In this document: piece after piece, positions 1 through 7,171 of the stretch
Layout: the number at the start of each line of letters is the position of its first letter
How positions within the stretch are numbered: the stretch's first letter is position 1
Source of the DNA: an uncultured Eubacteriales bacterium
Lineage (GTDB): Bacteria; Bacillota; Clostridia; Oscillospirales; Oscillospiraceae
Length of the DNA stretch: 35,245 nucleotides
Direction: 5' to 3'
Assembly: GCA_902477055.1 (NCBI GenBank)
Contig: CABSFY010000010.1
Span: 1-35,245, forward strand
Notes under the pieces: generated by a model
What the model was told of the DNA's origin: nothing
Databases searched by the model: none
The model's input: the letters and a program-made list of their open reading frames with translations, nothing else
Position numbers and translations under genes: made by a program

Positions 1-80
1 GCAAGCGCGAGGACATCGAAGCCGTCATCAAGGGACCGAACGAACCCGGCGGCCGTCATATCTACACACTGGCCTACTGA
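1..80 (+). CDS. C-terminal fragment of an unidentified protein
   Basis: An open frame runs from the window edge to a TGA at 78-80. Its last residues read GPNEPGGRHIYTLAY, with codon use like that of the neighbouring genes (third positions mostly G or C). Only about 26 residues are visible, too few to assign a family. It lies on the same strand as the zinc dehydrogenase that starts 75 bases downstream, so the two could be co-transcribed. Confidence 0.5.
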   Translation, partial: KREDIEAVIKGPNEPGGRHIYTLAY

Positions 81-108
81 TTTAAGCTCCCTACCCATTC
101 GTGCCCCC

Positions 109-127
109 CGCTGCGGTAGCCGCAGCG
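109..127 (+). other. Intercistronic hairpin before the zinc dehydrogenase
   Basis: CGCTGCGG at 109-116 pairs perfectly with CCGCAGCG at 120-127 across a 3-base TAG loop. The sequence after it is A-rich rather than a run of T, so this is not a convincing intrinsic terminator on the plus strand. It may be an RNA processing or stability element between the upstream gene and the dehydrogenase. Confidence 0.5.
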
Positions 128-155
128 TATTAAATAAAAGAAAGGCTGAACAGAC

Positions 156-1331
156 ATGAATCATCCCGATAAAGTGAAATCCGTCGTTATGACCGCTCCC
201 GGTAAGGTCGAGGTACAGGAGTTCCCGTGGCCGAAGGATCTGGAGCCGGGCGCACTGATCGCCAAGGTCGAAATGGCCGGTATCTGCGGCACCGACAAGC
301 ACGCATTTGACGGCGACAACATCCTCTACGGCGGAACCGAATCCGAGCAGGAAATGGTTTATCCGCACGTCCCCGGCCATGAGAACTCTGCGATCGTTGT
401 CGAAATGAACGGCAAGGGCAGCGACATTGAGTACATGGGCAAGGACCTCCGCATCGGCGATCGCATTACGCACTGCCCGAACGTCATCTGCGGACATTGC
501 TGGTATTGCCGCCGCATCCACGCCTATCCCTTCTGCCCGGATCATCAGGGCATCGGCATGACCTACTCCAGTGAAAAGGCCCCGCATTTCATCGGTGGCT
601 GGTCTGAATACATCTATCTGCCCCCCAAGACTTGGGTCTACAAGGTCCGTGAAGATCTGACCGTGGAAGAAACCGCACTGTCCGAGATCTTCGTCGCCTC
701 CTCCATCGTTGACCGCGCCAGAATGTACGGCTCGATCGAAGCCCGCGGCTTCAACCTCGGCGATACCGTCGTCGTGCAGGGCCTCGGCGCAATGGGCATG
801 GGCATGATCGCAAAGGCCCGCCTTCTCGGCGCAGGCAAGATCATTGCGCTCGACTACAAGGAAAAGAACTGCAAGCTGGCCGAAGAATTCGGTGCCGATG
901 TCAGCATCAACCTGACCGGTCTGGAAGAAAAAGACCTGATCGACGAGATCAAGAGCATGACCGAAGGCCGCGGCGCGGACGTCTGCGTTGAGGTCGTCGG
1001 CCGTCCGGAGGCCGTTTCCACCGGTCTGAAGCTGCTGCGCAGAGGCGGCACCTACTGCGAAACCGGCAACTTCGCCGACACCGGCAGCGTCCCCCTGAAC
1101 ATTCACCGTCAGTTCGCTGCGAAGAACGTTCTTTTCATTGGCAATACCAATCATCCGCACGACCAGTATTACATCCACCACGACATGATGGTCAAGCACC
1201 GCAAGGACTTCCCGTGGGCGAAGCTCATCACCGGCCGGTTCGATCTGGACCAGTGCGAGGAGGCCATGAAGGCCGCTTACTCGCCGGACGCTCTGAAGGT
1301 CGAATTCGTTCCGGGCATGAATAAGAAGTAA
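156..1331 (+). CDS. Zinc-dependent medium-chain alcohol/polyol dehydrogenase
   Basis: This cytoplasmic NAD(P)-dependent dehydrogenase belongs to the Tdh/sorbitol dehydrogenase branch of the MDR superfamily and oxidises a secondary alcohol in a sugar or acid. Catalytic zinc ligands are visible: Cys44 in GICGTDKH and the His75-Glu76 pair in PGHEN. A structural zinc loop carries Cys112, Cys115, Cys118 and Cys127; the last spacing is eight residues, where seven is usual. A Rossmann fold follows, with the motif GLGAMGMG at about residues 210-217. At 391 aa it is somewhat longer than the typical 340-360, mainly through an insertion before PGHEN. The start is supported by GAAAGG upstream. It is followed by a strong terminator, so it is transcribed apart from the GntR operon. 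The substrate is unknown; a role in oxidising an intermediate of the neighbouring sugar acid genes is an inference. Confidence 0.88.
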   Translation: MNHPDKVKSVVMTAPGKVEVQEFPWPKDLEPGALIAKVEMAGICGTDKHAFDGDNILYGGTESEQEMVYPHVPGHENSAIVVEMNGKGSDIEYMGKDLRIGDRITHCPNVICGHCWYCRRIHAYPFCPDHQGIGMTYSSEKAPHFIGGWSEYIYLPPKTWVYKVREDLTVEETALSEIFVASSIVDRARMYGSIEARGFNLGDTVVVQGLGAMGMGMIAKARLLGAGKIIALDYKEKNCKLAEEFGADVSINLTGLEEKDLIDEIKSMTEGRGADVCVEVVGRPEAVSTGLKLLRRGGTYCETGNFADTGSVPLNIHRQFAAKNVLFIGNTNHPHDQYYIHHDMMVKHRKDFPWAKLITGRFDLDQCEEAMKAAYSPDALKVEFVPGMNKK

Positions 1332-1356
1332 TCTTTTCCCTCTTTCGTTTTTCCCA

Positions 1357-1412
1357 GAGCCAGTACGGAATCGTTTCTCGATCCGTACTGGCTCAACCTA
1401 TTTTTATCGTTT
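1357..1412 (+). terminator. Strong intrinsic terminator after the zinc dehydrogenase
   Basis: A perfect 13-base-pair stem (GAGCCAGTACGGA at 1357-1369 with TCCGTACTGGCTC at 1382-1394) can extend three more pairs around a bulged A. It is followed by T-rich sequence (TATTTTTATCGTTTTT). This separates the first dehydrogenase from the GntR-led operon. Confidence 0.9.
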
Positions 1413-1784
1413 TTACCCGCTTTTTACGAAAAAAATGAACATATTTGCGCTATCGTTTCCCCCTCCCATTCTCCGATTTTCGTGCAGTGCGACATTGAAA
1501 ACCGCAGCAGGCGACCCCTCCCCACCGGAAGTGGGCCGGCCGAGCCGCCGCTGCCGTCGTCTCATCCCAGTTGCCGGAAAAAGCAGCGGCAGTTCCGAAA
1601 ATCCGACTAGCTGACATTTGGCCGCTTGCTTTGCAGGACTTCGTTTGGTATTACCAATGTTTCCGTGTTCTAACTCAGTATTTTTATATCTATAAACATC
1701 ATTTTTGTGCAGATTATTCAATTTTTGCCGCAGTATTTTGTCTATTTTGACCGGAATATTTGATGAATATCGCCGGGAAACGTA
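1413..1784. other. Long intergenic region upstream of the GntR operon
   Basis: No convincing gene is present. The first half (about 1455-1610) is GC-rich and contains potential RNA structure: CCCAC 1521-1525 with GTGGG 1531-1535, and GCCGCTGC 1547-1554 with GCAGCGGC 1583-1590. The second half (about 1660-1780) is AT-rich, as expected upstream of a promoter. It contains one GntR-like palindrome at 1645-1657, annotated separately. Whether the GC-rich half makes a small RNA cannot be decided from sequence alone. Confidence 0.6.
1645..1657. promoter_or_regulatory. Candidate upstream operator for the GntR/FadR regulator
   Basis: TTGGTATTACCAA is a perfect inverted repeat with five-base arms and a three-base centre. 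It fits the TGGT-N3-ACCA type of site bound by FadR-subfamily GntR proteins such as LldR and PdhR. It lies about 130 bases upstream of the -35 box. A closely similar palindrome lies just upstream of the regulator gene. Confidence 0.65.
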
Positions 1785-1813
1785 TTGACAAACCGAAATT
1801 GGTTTGCTATACT
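1785..1813 (+). promoter_or_regulatory. Near-consensus sigma-A promoter of the GntR operon
   Basis: TTGACA (1785-1790) and TATACT (1808-1813) are separated by exactly 17 bases. This matches the vegetative promoter consensus with one mismatch in the -10. Transcription would start near 1819-1821. No comparable promoter is seen between the regulator gene and 16679, so this one probably drives the whole plus-strand operon. Confidence 0.8.
1789..1806. promoter_or_regulatory. Inverted repeat inside the promoter spacer
   Basis: CAAACC (1789-1794) and GGTTTG (1801-1806) form an inverted repeat with a six-base centre. It overlaps the end of the -35 box and fills the spacer, ending just before the -10. 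A protein bound here would block RNA polymerase. The arms resemble GntR half-sites in the opposite orientation (ACC then GGT), so a different regulator is possible. Confidence 0.4.
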
Positions 1814-1830
1814 GTGAGCAGAATGTGATA

Positions 1831-1842
1831 TTGGTATACCAA
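1831..1842. promoter_or_regulatory. Candidate GntR operator in the leader of the regulator gene
   Basis: TTGGTATACCAA is a perfect 12-base palindrome. It lies about 10 bases downstream of the predicted transcription start and 20 bases before the start codon at 1863. The arms are identical to those of the upstream site at 1645-1657, but the centre is two bases rather than three. The position suits autorepression by a roadblock, with possible looping to the upstream site. Confidence 0.7.
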
Positions 1843-1862
1843 ATGTAAGAAGGGGGCAAATT

Positions 1863-2603
1863 ATGTCAGAAAACTCGACAGAAGCCTTAAACAAATCCGA
1901 GGCCACCGTCAACGCGATCATCAACTATATTACAACGAATCACCTGAAGCCCGGCGACCGTCTGCCGTCCGAGCGGGAGCTTGCCTCCATGTTCGGTGTC
2001 AGCCGTCCGGCCGTTCGTGAGGCCGCCTTTGCACTCAGCACGATCGGCATCATCGAAACGCGCCAACAGGCCGGAATGTACCTTGCCTCCGTGGATAAGA
2101 AAACCAAGCTGGATTCCTTCCGTCTGCAAATGCAGGCCGGTCAGTTCAATCGAAAGGACCTCTATGAGCTGCGCCGCGTGCTGGAGGGCGAATGCGCCGC
2201 GCTGGCCGCCCGCAGCATCACCGCCGATCAGCTTGCCACCATCGTCGCCACAATGGAGAACGTTTCCATTGACGATCCTGAGGGCTTTGCACAGGCGGAC
2301 CTGGTGCTGCACCGGACCATCTACGCCGCGACCGGCAATCTTCCCCTGCAAATGATGATGGAAACCATCGGTTTCTGGAGCACCAGCAACCGCCAGTATA
2401 CGAATTCCTTCCTCGACGTGCGCAAGCTGGTGCATTACGACCACCAGAGTATTTTTGAAGCGATCGCCGCGCACGATCCGGAGCGCAGCCGTAAGGCAAT
2501 GTACCGCCACATCCAGAATTTGGAGGAGATCGACGAGGTCAGTCTGACCGTCCTCACGCAGCGGTATTCCCAGCTTTTACAGAATAATACAGCAAATACG
2601 TAA
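1863..2603 (+). CDS. GntR-family transcriptional regulator, FadR/FCD subfamily
   Basis: This DNA-binding protein senses a small carboxylic acid metabolite. The N-terminal winged helix-turn-helix spans about residues 12-78 and contains PSERELASMFGVSRPAVREA. The C-terminal all-helical FCD domain spans about 95-225. A complete FCD metal/ligand set is visible: Asp146 and His150 (DLVLH), His194 (YDHQS) and His216 (YRHIQN). The length of 246 aa is normal. The start is set by AGAAGGGGG at 1848-1856. It is the first gene of the plus-strand operon, 20 bases before the molybdenum hydroxylase genes, with two palindromic sites and a strong promoter in front. It probably represses its own operon until a sugar acid or keto acid intermediate binds. 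The identity of the inducer is not known. Confidence 0.92.
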   Translation: MSENSTEALNKSEATVNAIINYITTNHLKPGDRLPSERELASMFGVSRPAVREAAFALSTIGIIETRQQAGMYLASVDKKTKLDSFRLQMQAGQFNRKDLYELRRVLEGECAALAARSITADQLATIVATMENVSIDDPEGFAQADLVLHRTIYAATGNLPLQMMMETIGFWSTSNRQYTNSFLDVRKLVHYDHQSIFEAIAAHDPERSRKAMYRHIQNLEEIDEVSLTVLTQRYSQLLQNNTANT

Positions 2604-2623
2604 CTACGCGAAAGGAGCAGCCT

Positions 2624-3505
2624 ATGTTTCCCATCTCCTATGTACAACCCGCCAATCTAGACGAGGCCCTGTCCCTGCTGAAGGACAACGACGGCAGCAC
2701 CGTCGTGATGGCGGGCGGAACCGATCTTCTGCTTCGCTTCCGTTCCGGCAAGCTCGGCGCAAAGCGCGTCGTCAGTCTGGAGCTTCCGGAGCTACAAACG
2801 ATCGAGCAGCGCAGTGACGCGACCCTCATCGGCGCAAGCGTTAAGCTCACCGATCTCATTCGCGCACTGCAAAACGCCGCTCAACCGATGCCGATGGTCG
2901 TCGAATCGGCCGCAAGCGTCGGCTCATGCCAGACACGCAACCTTGCCACCATCGCCGGAAATTTCTGCACCGGCAACGCCAGCGCAGATATGGCGACAGC
3001 CCTGCTTGCCGCAAATTCCAGCGTTATCATCCGCTCTGCGGAGGGCGAACGTGAGCTGCCGATCGATCAGTTTTTCATCCGTAACCGCTGCGTTGCACTG
3101 GCGCCCAACGAGATCGTAACGGCCATCCGTATCCCGCACGCTGATCCCACCTTGACCGTCGGCTCGAGCTTTATGAAGATCGGCAAGCGGCGCGGTCACG
3201 TGATTGCCGCCCTGAACGGCGCGGCCATGGTCGGTTTGGATGCCGACGGCGTTATCCGCGACATCCGTCTGGCCGTCGGAACTCTGGCCCCCTGTCCCAT
3301 CCGGCTGTACCGCTGCGAGCAGGCCGCGCTGAACCGGCCGCTGGACGACGCGCTTCTCGCGCAGCTCTCCGAGCTGATGCTGGAGGAGATTAGTCCCAGA
3401 GATTCCCTTCGCGCGTCGAAGGAGTTCCGCACCAGCGTGGCCCCGGTTGTTCTGCGCCGGACCGTCCGTCTTGCGGCAGGCCTTGAGGAGGACGAATTAT
3501 GCTGA
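2624..3505 (+). CDS. Molybdenum hydroxylase 1, FAD-binding (medium) subunit
   Basis: This is the medium subunit of a xanthine dehydrogenase/CO dehydrogenase-type enzyme. It carries FAD and passes electrons from the iron-sulfur clusters to an acceptor. The FAD-binding loops are visible as AGGTDLL at residues 30-36 and TIAGN at 109-113, followed by ASADMATALLA. A CO dehydrogenase flavoprotein C-terminal domain fills about residues 180-285. The length of 293 aa is typical. GAAAGGAG lies 8-9 bases before ATG. It overlaps the 2Fe-2S subunit gene by seven bases, in the FAD / FeS / Mo order usual for this family. No extra cysteine-rich insertion of the 4-hydroxybenzoyl-CoA reductase type is seen. 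Confidence 0.93.
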   Translation: MFPISYVQPANLDEALSLLKDNDGSTVVMAGGTDLLLRFRSGKLGAKRVVSLELPELQTIEQRSDATLIGASVKLTDLIRALQNAAQPMPMVVESAASVGSCQTRNLATIAGNFCTGNASADMATALLAANSSVIIRSAEGERELPIDQFFIRNRCVALAPNEIVTAIRIPHADPTLTVGSSFMKIGKRRGHVIAALNGAAMVGLDADGVIRDIRLAVGTLAPCPIRLYRCEQAALNRPLDDALLAQLSELMLEEISPRDSLRASKEFRTSVAPVVLRRTVRLAAGLEEDELC

Positions 3506-3978
3506 TTTCATTTGATTTAAATAAAAAGACCGTTTCCGTCGATGTCCCTGACGGCATGACGCTGCTGGATCTGCTGCGTGACGAGCTGGGCGTACATTCC
3601 GTCAAGCGCGGCTGCGAAAATGCCGAGTGCGGCGCCTGCACGGTGCTGGTGGACGACGTCGCCGTCAATGCCTGCATTTTCCTTGCCGCCCGCGCAAACG
3701 GCAGAAGGGTCACGACGCTCGAAGGTGTCGGAACCATGGACAATATGCACACGATTCAAAAGCAATTCGTGCAGCACGGCGCGGTGCAGTGCGGCTTCTG
3801 CGGCTCCGGCATGATTCTCTCGGCGCTGTCACTGCTGAAGGAGAACCCGGATCCCTCGATTGAGGAAATTCGTGAGGGCATCGCCGGAAACCTCTGCCGC
3901 TGCTCCGGCTATGTCAAGATCGTCGAGGCCATCGACGCAGCCGCCAAAGAAATGAGGGAAAACCATGAAACAGTATAG
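3499..3978 (+). CDS. Molybdenum hydroxylase 1, 2Fe-2S (small) subunit
   Basis: This is the small electron-transfer subunit with two 2Fe-2S clusters. The plant-ferredoxin-type cluster is bound by Cys39, Cys44, Cys47 and Cys59 (GCENAECGACTVLVDD). The second, helical cluster is bound by Cys98, Cys101, Cys133 and Cys135 (QCGFCGSG and LCRCSGY). All eight cysteines are present. The length of 159 aa is standard for CoxS/XdhC-type subunits. GAGGAGG lies eight bases before the start. The gene overlaps the FAD subunit gene by seven bases and the molybdenum subunit gene by 14 bases, so the subunits are translationally coupled. The equivalent subunit of hydroxylase 2 (12031-12519) has all eight cysteines at the same residue numbers. 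Confidence 0.95.
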   Translation: MLISFDLNKKTVSVDVPDGMTLLDLLRDELGVHSVKRGCENAECGACTVLVDDVAVNACIFLAARANGRRVTTLEGVGTMDNMHTIQKQFVQHGAVQCGFCGSGMILSALSLLKENPDPSIEEIREGIAGNLCRCSGYVKIVEAIDAAAKEMRENHETV

Positions 3979-5257
3979 CACCATCGGCAAAAGCATCCCT
4001 CGGACCGACGCACCGTTACAGGTGACCGGCAATCTGGTCTACGGCGAGGACGTGTACCGCCCGAATATGCTCATTGCGAAGGCGAAATACAGCGAGCGGA
4101 TGCACGCAAAGATCACACGCATCGACACGTCCGTAGCGGAGAAAATGCCCGGTGTCCGCGCGGTCATTACCCACAAGGACATTCCCTTCAACCGCAACGG
4201 CAGCGGCATCTACGGCATTCTGGACCAGCCGGTCCTTGCCGATGAAAAGGTCTATTATCGCGGCGACGCAATCGCCGTCGTCGCCGCGGAAACGCGCGAA
4301 CAGGCCGAGGCCGCCGCAGACGCCGTCATCGTAGAGTATGAGCCGCTGCCCGCCGCCTTTACCGTGGAGGAGGCGCTCGCTCCCGGTGCGCCGATCATTC
4401 ACCCCGAATGCGGCGACAGCAACATTTCCCACCATCTCATCATCCGCGACGGCGACACGTCGGAGCATATGTTCGACGACTGCGATTTCATTGCCGAGCA
4501 TACCTACCACACGCAGAAGGTCGATCACGCTCCCATTGAACCGCACGTTGGTCTGGCCGAGGTCGATCCCGACGGACATCTCATCATCACAACCTCTACC
4601 TCCCGCCCGTTCAACTACCTTGGTGTCATGACCAGCATCATGCAAATGCCGGCCAATATGATCCGCATTCGCTCGGAAAACGTCGGCGGCGCTTTCGGCG
4701 GCAAGAACGAGATCACGTTTGAGCCGTGGATCGCCGTCCTCGCGCAGAAAACGCGCCGTCCGGTCAAAATGGTGTACACCCGCGAGGAGGATCTCAACAC
4801 CTCTACCATCCGCCATGCCTATGACTTGACCTACAAGACCGGCATCCGCAAGGACGGCAAGCTCATGGCAAACGAAGTCACGATCTACGCCAACTCCGGT
4901 GCCTACCTCGGCCTCGGCAAATCCACGATGCTCAAGGCGACCGTCCACGTCTGCGGCCCGTACTACTGCCGCAACGTCAAGGTCGATTCCTATCTGGTCT
5001 ACACCAACGCGCTCATCGGCAGCTCTATGCGCGGTATGGGCGTTCCACAGGTCTGCTTTGCACTGGAATCTCAGCTCGACATTCTGGCGGAAATGGCCGG
5101 GATTTCCCCGGCGGACATCCGCCGCATGAATATGTTCGACCATCTCGGCCTTCTGCCGAACGGTCAGGCCGTCAGCGGCGGCCCGATGAAGGCGGCATTT
5201 GAACGGGCTTGGGAAATCTTCAACGATCCCACGCGCTGGAAAGGAGCGGTCAAATGA
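3965..5257 (+). CDS. Molybdenum hydroxylase 1, molybdopterin subunit, N-terminal half
   Basis: This 430-aa protein covers the aldehyde oxidase/xanthine dehydrogenase a/b hammerhead domain (about residues 10-120) and the first molybdopterin-binding domain. The pterin loop GGAFGGK is at 241-247. The loop MRGMG at 355-359 corresponds to the FRGFG loop of xanthine dehydrogenases, not to the CoxL active loop of true CO dehydrogenase. The protein ends in the linker before the second molybdopterin domain, at a TGA that overlaps the next start as ATGA. It must associate with the product of 5254-6270 to make a complete active site. The paralogue at 12500-14806 carries both halves in one chain of 768 aa, exactly the sum of the two halves here (430 + 338). 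GAGGG precedes the start. The substrate is unknown. Confidence 0.9.
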   Translation: MKQYSTIGKSIPRTDAPLQVTGNLVYGEDVYRPNMLIAKAKYSERMHAKITRIDTSVAEKMPGVRAVITHKDIPFNRNGSGIYGILDQPVLADEKVYYRGDAIAVVAAETREQAEAAADAVIVEYEPLPAAFTVEEALAPGAPIIHPECGDSNISHHLIIRDGDTSEHMFDDCDFIAEHTYHTQKVDHAPIEPHVGLAEVDPDGHLIITTSTSRPFNYLGVMTSIMQMPANMIRIRSENVGGAFGGKNEITFEPWIAVLAQKTRRPVKMVYTREEDLNTSTIRHAYDLTYKTGIRKDGKLMANEVTIYANSGAYLGLGKSTMLKATVHVCGPYYCRNVKVDSYLVYTNALIGSSMRGMGVPQVCFALESQLDILAEMAGISPADIRRMNMFDHLGLLPNGQAVSGGPMKAAFERAWEIFNDPTRWKGAVK

Positions 5258-6270
5258 AAAAGAAAGGTGTCGGCATGGCCTGCGTCATCTACCCGATGGA
5301 CCCGGCAAATAAATCCAGCTCTACCGCCGTTTTCGTAAAAATCCACCACGACGGCTCCGCCATCATCTACAGCGGCAGCACAGACCTTGGCCAAGGCTCC
5401 AACACCGTCATGGTGCAGATCGCCTCCGAAACGCTCGGCATTCCCATGCGCAAGATTCGCTTCATCTCCTCCGACACGGAGCTGACCCCCTACGACGAGG
5501 GCACCGGCGCATCCCGCGCAACGTACATCGTCGGCACGGCGGTGAAGCGGGCCTGCGAGGACGCGAGAGAGCAGCTCTTTATGGCCGCCTCCCGGATGCT
5601 GAACTTCCCGGATACGCGCAAGCTCTATGCGGAAAACGACCACATCTACGTCAAGACCTTCCCGGAGGCCAACGTCAGCATTCCTGACGCGGCATGGGCC
5701 AGCGAGCGCGAATTCGGCTTTCCAATCATCGGCAAGGCAACCTTCGGCACGCTTTCCACCGCCACCGTCGCCGGAAACGGCCACTGCCGGAACTTTGAGA
5801 AGCACGTCTACGGTACGCACATTGCCGAGATCGAGGTGGACACGGAAACCGGCATCATCGACGTGACCCGCTACGTCGCCGTTCACGACTGCGGCAGGGC
5901 CATCAACCCCATGCTGCTGACCGGCCAGATCGAGGGCGGCATCTCCATGGGTCTCGGACAGGCGATGTTCGAGGACATGAAGGAGGACCCGCGCACCGGC
6001 GCACTGCTGAACAATTCGTTCACGGACTACCTGCTGCCGACCTCGATGGATATGCCGAAGGAAATGATCTGCGATTTCGTGGAATACCCGGACGACGAGG
6101 CCCCCTTTGGTGCACTCGGCATCGGAGAAGCAACCCCCTGCCCCGTTTCCCCCGCAATTTCTAACGCGCTGTATGACGCCATCGGCGTTCGCATTTACGA
6201 CCTGCCGATGTCGCCGCAGAACGTGCTGAAGGCCATTGCCGAAAAGCGCAAGGCCGACGCGCAGAAATAA
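5254..6270 (+). CDS. Molybdenum hydroxylase 1, molybdopterin subunit, C-terminal half
   Basis: This 338-aa protein corresponds to the second molybdopterin-binding domain of the large subunit. It contains the pterin loop region TDLGQGSNT, the segment DEGTGASRATY, and the catalytic glutamate Glu292 in LGIGEATP, equivalent to the base that activates the Mo-OH group. ATG 5254 is chosen because AAAGGAG at 5240-5246 lies seven bases upstream and because it forms an ATGA overlap with the stop of the first half. An upstream in-frame ATG at 5209 lacks a ribosome site. No slippery sequence suggesting programmed frameshifting is seen at the junction, so termination-reinitiation is more likely. A simple frameshift mutation or sequencing error cannot be excluded, but the placement exactly in the linker and the ribosome site argue for a true split. 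Confidence 0.88.
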   Translation: MKKKGVGMACVIYPMDPANKSSSTAVFVKIHHDGSAIIYSGSTDLGQGSNTVMVQIASETLGIPMRKIRFISSDTELTPYDEGTGASRATYIVGTAVKRACEDAREQLFMAASRMLNFPDTRKLYAENDHIYVKTFPEANVSIPDAAWASEREFGFPIIGKATFGTLSTATVAGNGHCRNFEKHVYGTHIAEIEVDTETGIIDVTRYVAVHDCGRAINPMLLTGQIEGGISMGLGQAMFEDMKEDPRTGALLNNSFTDYLLPTSMDMPKEMICDFVEYPDDEAPFGALGIGEATPCPVSPAISNALYDAIGVRIYDLPMSPQNVLKAIAEKRKADAQK

Positions 6271-6294
6271 CACCCAGCCCTCCCTCTGTCCATC

Positions 6295-6313
6295 CTGCGG
6301 AGAGGCTCCGCAG
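6295..6313 (+). other. Intercistronic hairpin followed by an AT-rich tract
   Basis: CTGCGGAG (6295-6302) pairs with CTCCGCAG (6306-6313) across a 3-base loop. It is followed by an AT-rich tract at about 6314-6335 and then AAAGGAG of the BKACE gene. There is no run of T, so termination is unlikely to be strong. The AT tract contains -10-like TATATT words but no good -35, so an internal promoter is possible but weakly supported. This is the largest gap inside the operon (77 bases). Confidence 0.5.
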
Positions 6314-6347
6314 AAAAATATATTATATATTATAAAGGAGATACGCT

Positions 6348-7169
6348 ATGAACCCTCTGATTATCGTCGCCACCCCCAATAACTGCTGGCTCCATCCGGA
6401 AGTCAAGTATCCCAAGACCGTCTCCGAGCTGGTCGAGGAAGCCGCCAAGTGCCGTGAAGCCGGCGCTGCCGTTCTGCATACCCATGGTCTTGCCGACATT
6501 GGCGAGGACTGCTGCACGAAGGGCGAGGGCAAGTGGATTGAGGTCATGGACGAAACCCGCAAGGCCTGCGATATTCTCATCCAGTGCGGTATGTCCACCC
6601 TGACGCTCCAGCAGCGCATCGACGTTTTCGAGCATAAGGCCGACATGGTTTCCATCATTCTCAACCACCACGACGAGGACTTCGCCGAGTGCAACACCGA
6701 CGTTCTGCACCCGATGGAGGAGCTGGTCGAGTACGCGCAGGCCTGCCGCAAGTACCGCGTCAAGCCCGAATTTGAGGTCTGGCACTCCGGCTCCATCTGG
6801 AACCTGAACCGCCTGATCGAGCAGGACCTGCTGGACGGCCCGATCATCAACACGCTGTTCTTCGGCTGGCCCGGCGGCACATGGTCCCCCGCAACCGTCG
6901 AGGAATATCTCTATCGCCGCCGCATGATGCCGGAAAACTGCCCCTGCGTCGTTTCCATCATGGGCAAGGAGCAGATGGACATCATGGTCGCCGCTATCCG
7001 CAACGGCGACGGTGTGCGCGTCGGCACCGAGGACTATCCGTTCAACCAGCAGGGCAAGCTCTGCGAGGCGCATGAGCTGGTCAAGGAGATCGCCGACATT
7101 TCCCGCAGCCTCGGCCGCGAGGTCGCGACGCCCGAGCAGGCCCGCGAAATTCTCGGCATCTACGCATAA
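6348..7169 (+). CDS. Beta-keto acid cleavage enzyme (BKACE, DUF849 family)
   Basis: BKACE enzymes are zinc TIM barrels that condense a beta-keto acid with acetyl-CoA and split it to acetoacetate and a new acyl-CoA; Kce of lysine fermentation is the founding member. The zinc ligands of Kce (two histidines spaced by one, and a late glutamate) are matched by His44 and His46 in LHTHG and Glu228 in VGTEDYP. The length of 273 aa is normal. AAAGGAG lies before the start. The gene is only two bases from the SDR dehydrogenase, which could make the beta-keto substrate. Family members have very varied substrates, so the actual keto acid cannot be named. Residues around DGPIINTLFFGWPGGTWS are likely to shape specificity. 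Confidence 0.87.
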   Translation: MNPLIIVATPNNCWLHPEVKYPKTVSELVEEAAKCREAGAAVLHTHGLADIGEDCCTKGEGKWIEVMDETRKACDILIQCGMSTLTLQQRIDVFEHKADMVSIILNHHDEDFAECNTDVLHPMEELVEYAQACRKYRVKPEFEVWHSGSIWNLNRLIEQDLLDGPIINTLFFGWPGGTWSPATVEEYLYRRRMMPENCPCVVSIMGKEQMDIMVAAIRNGDGVRVGTEDYPFNQQGKLCEAHELVKEIADISRSLGREVATPEQAREILGIYA

Positions 7170-7171
7170 GC

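Noticed and set aside
1413..1859. Long minus-strand open frame (148 codons) upstream of the GntR gene
   Set aside because: It overlaps the promoter and operators, runs antisense through GC-rich structured DNA, lacks a ribosome site and resembles no family.
4016..5143. Long open frame opposite the molybdopterin subunit gene
   Set aside because: It is a shadow frame produced by high GC at third codon positions; the plus-strand product is a clear family member with all motifs.
5209..5256. Earlier in-frame ATG for the second half of the split molybdenum subunit
   Set aside because: ATG 5209 has no ribosome site and the extra residues match nothing in the intact paralogue; ATG 5254 has AAAGGAG at the right distance.
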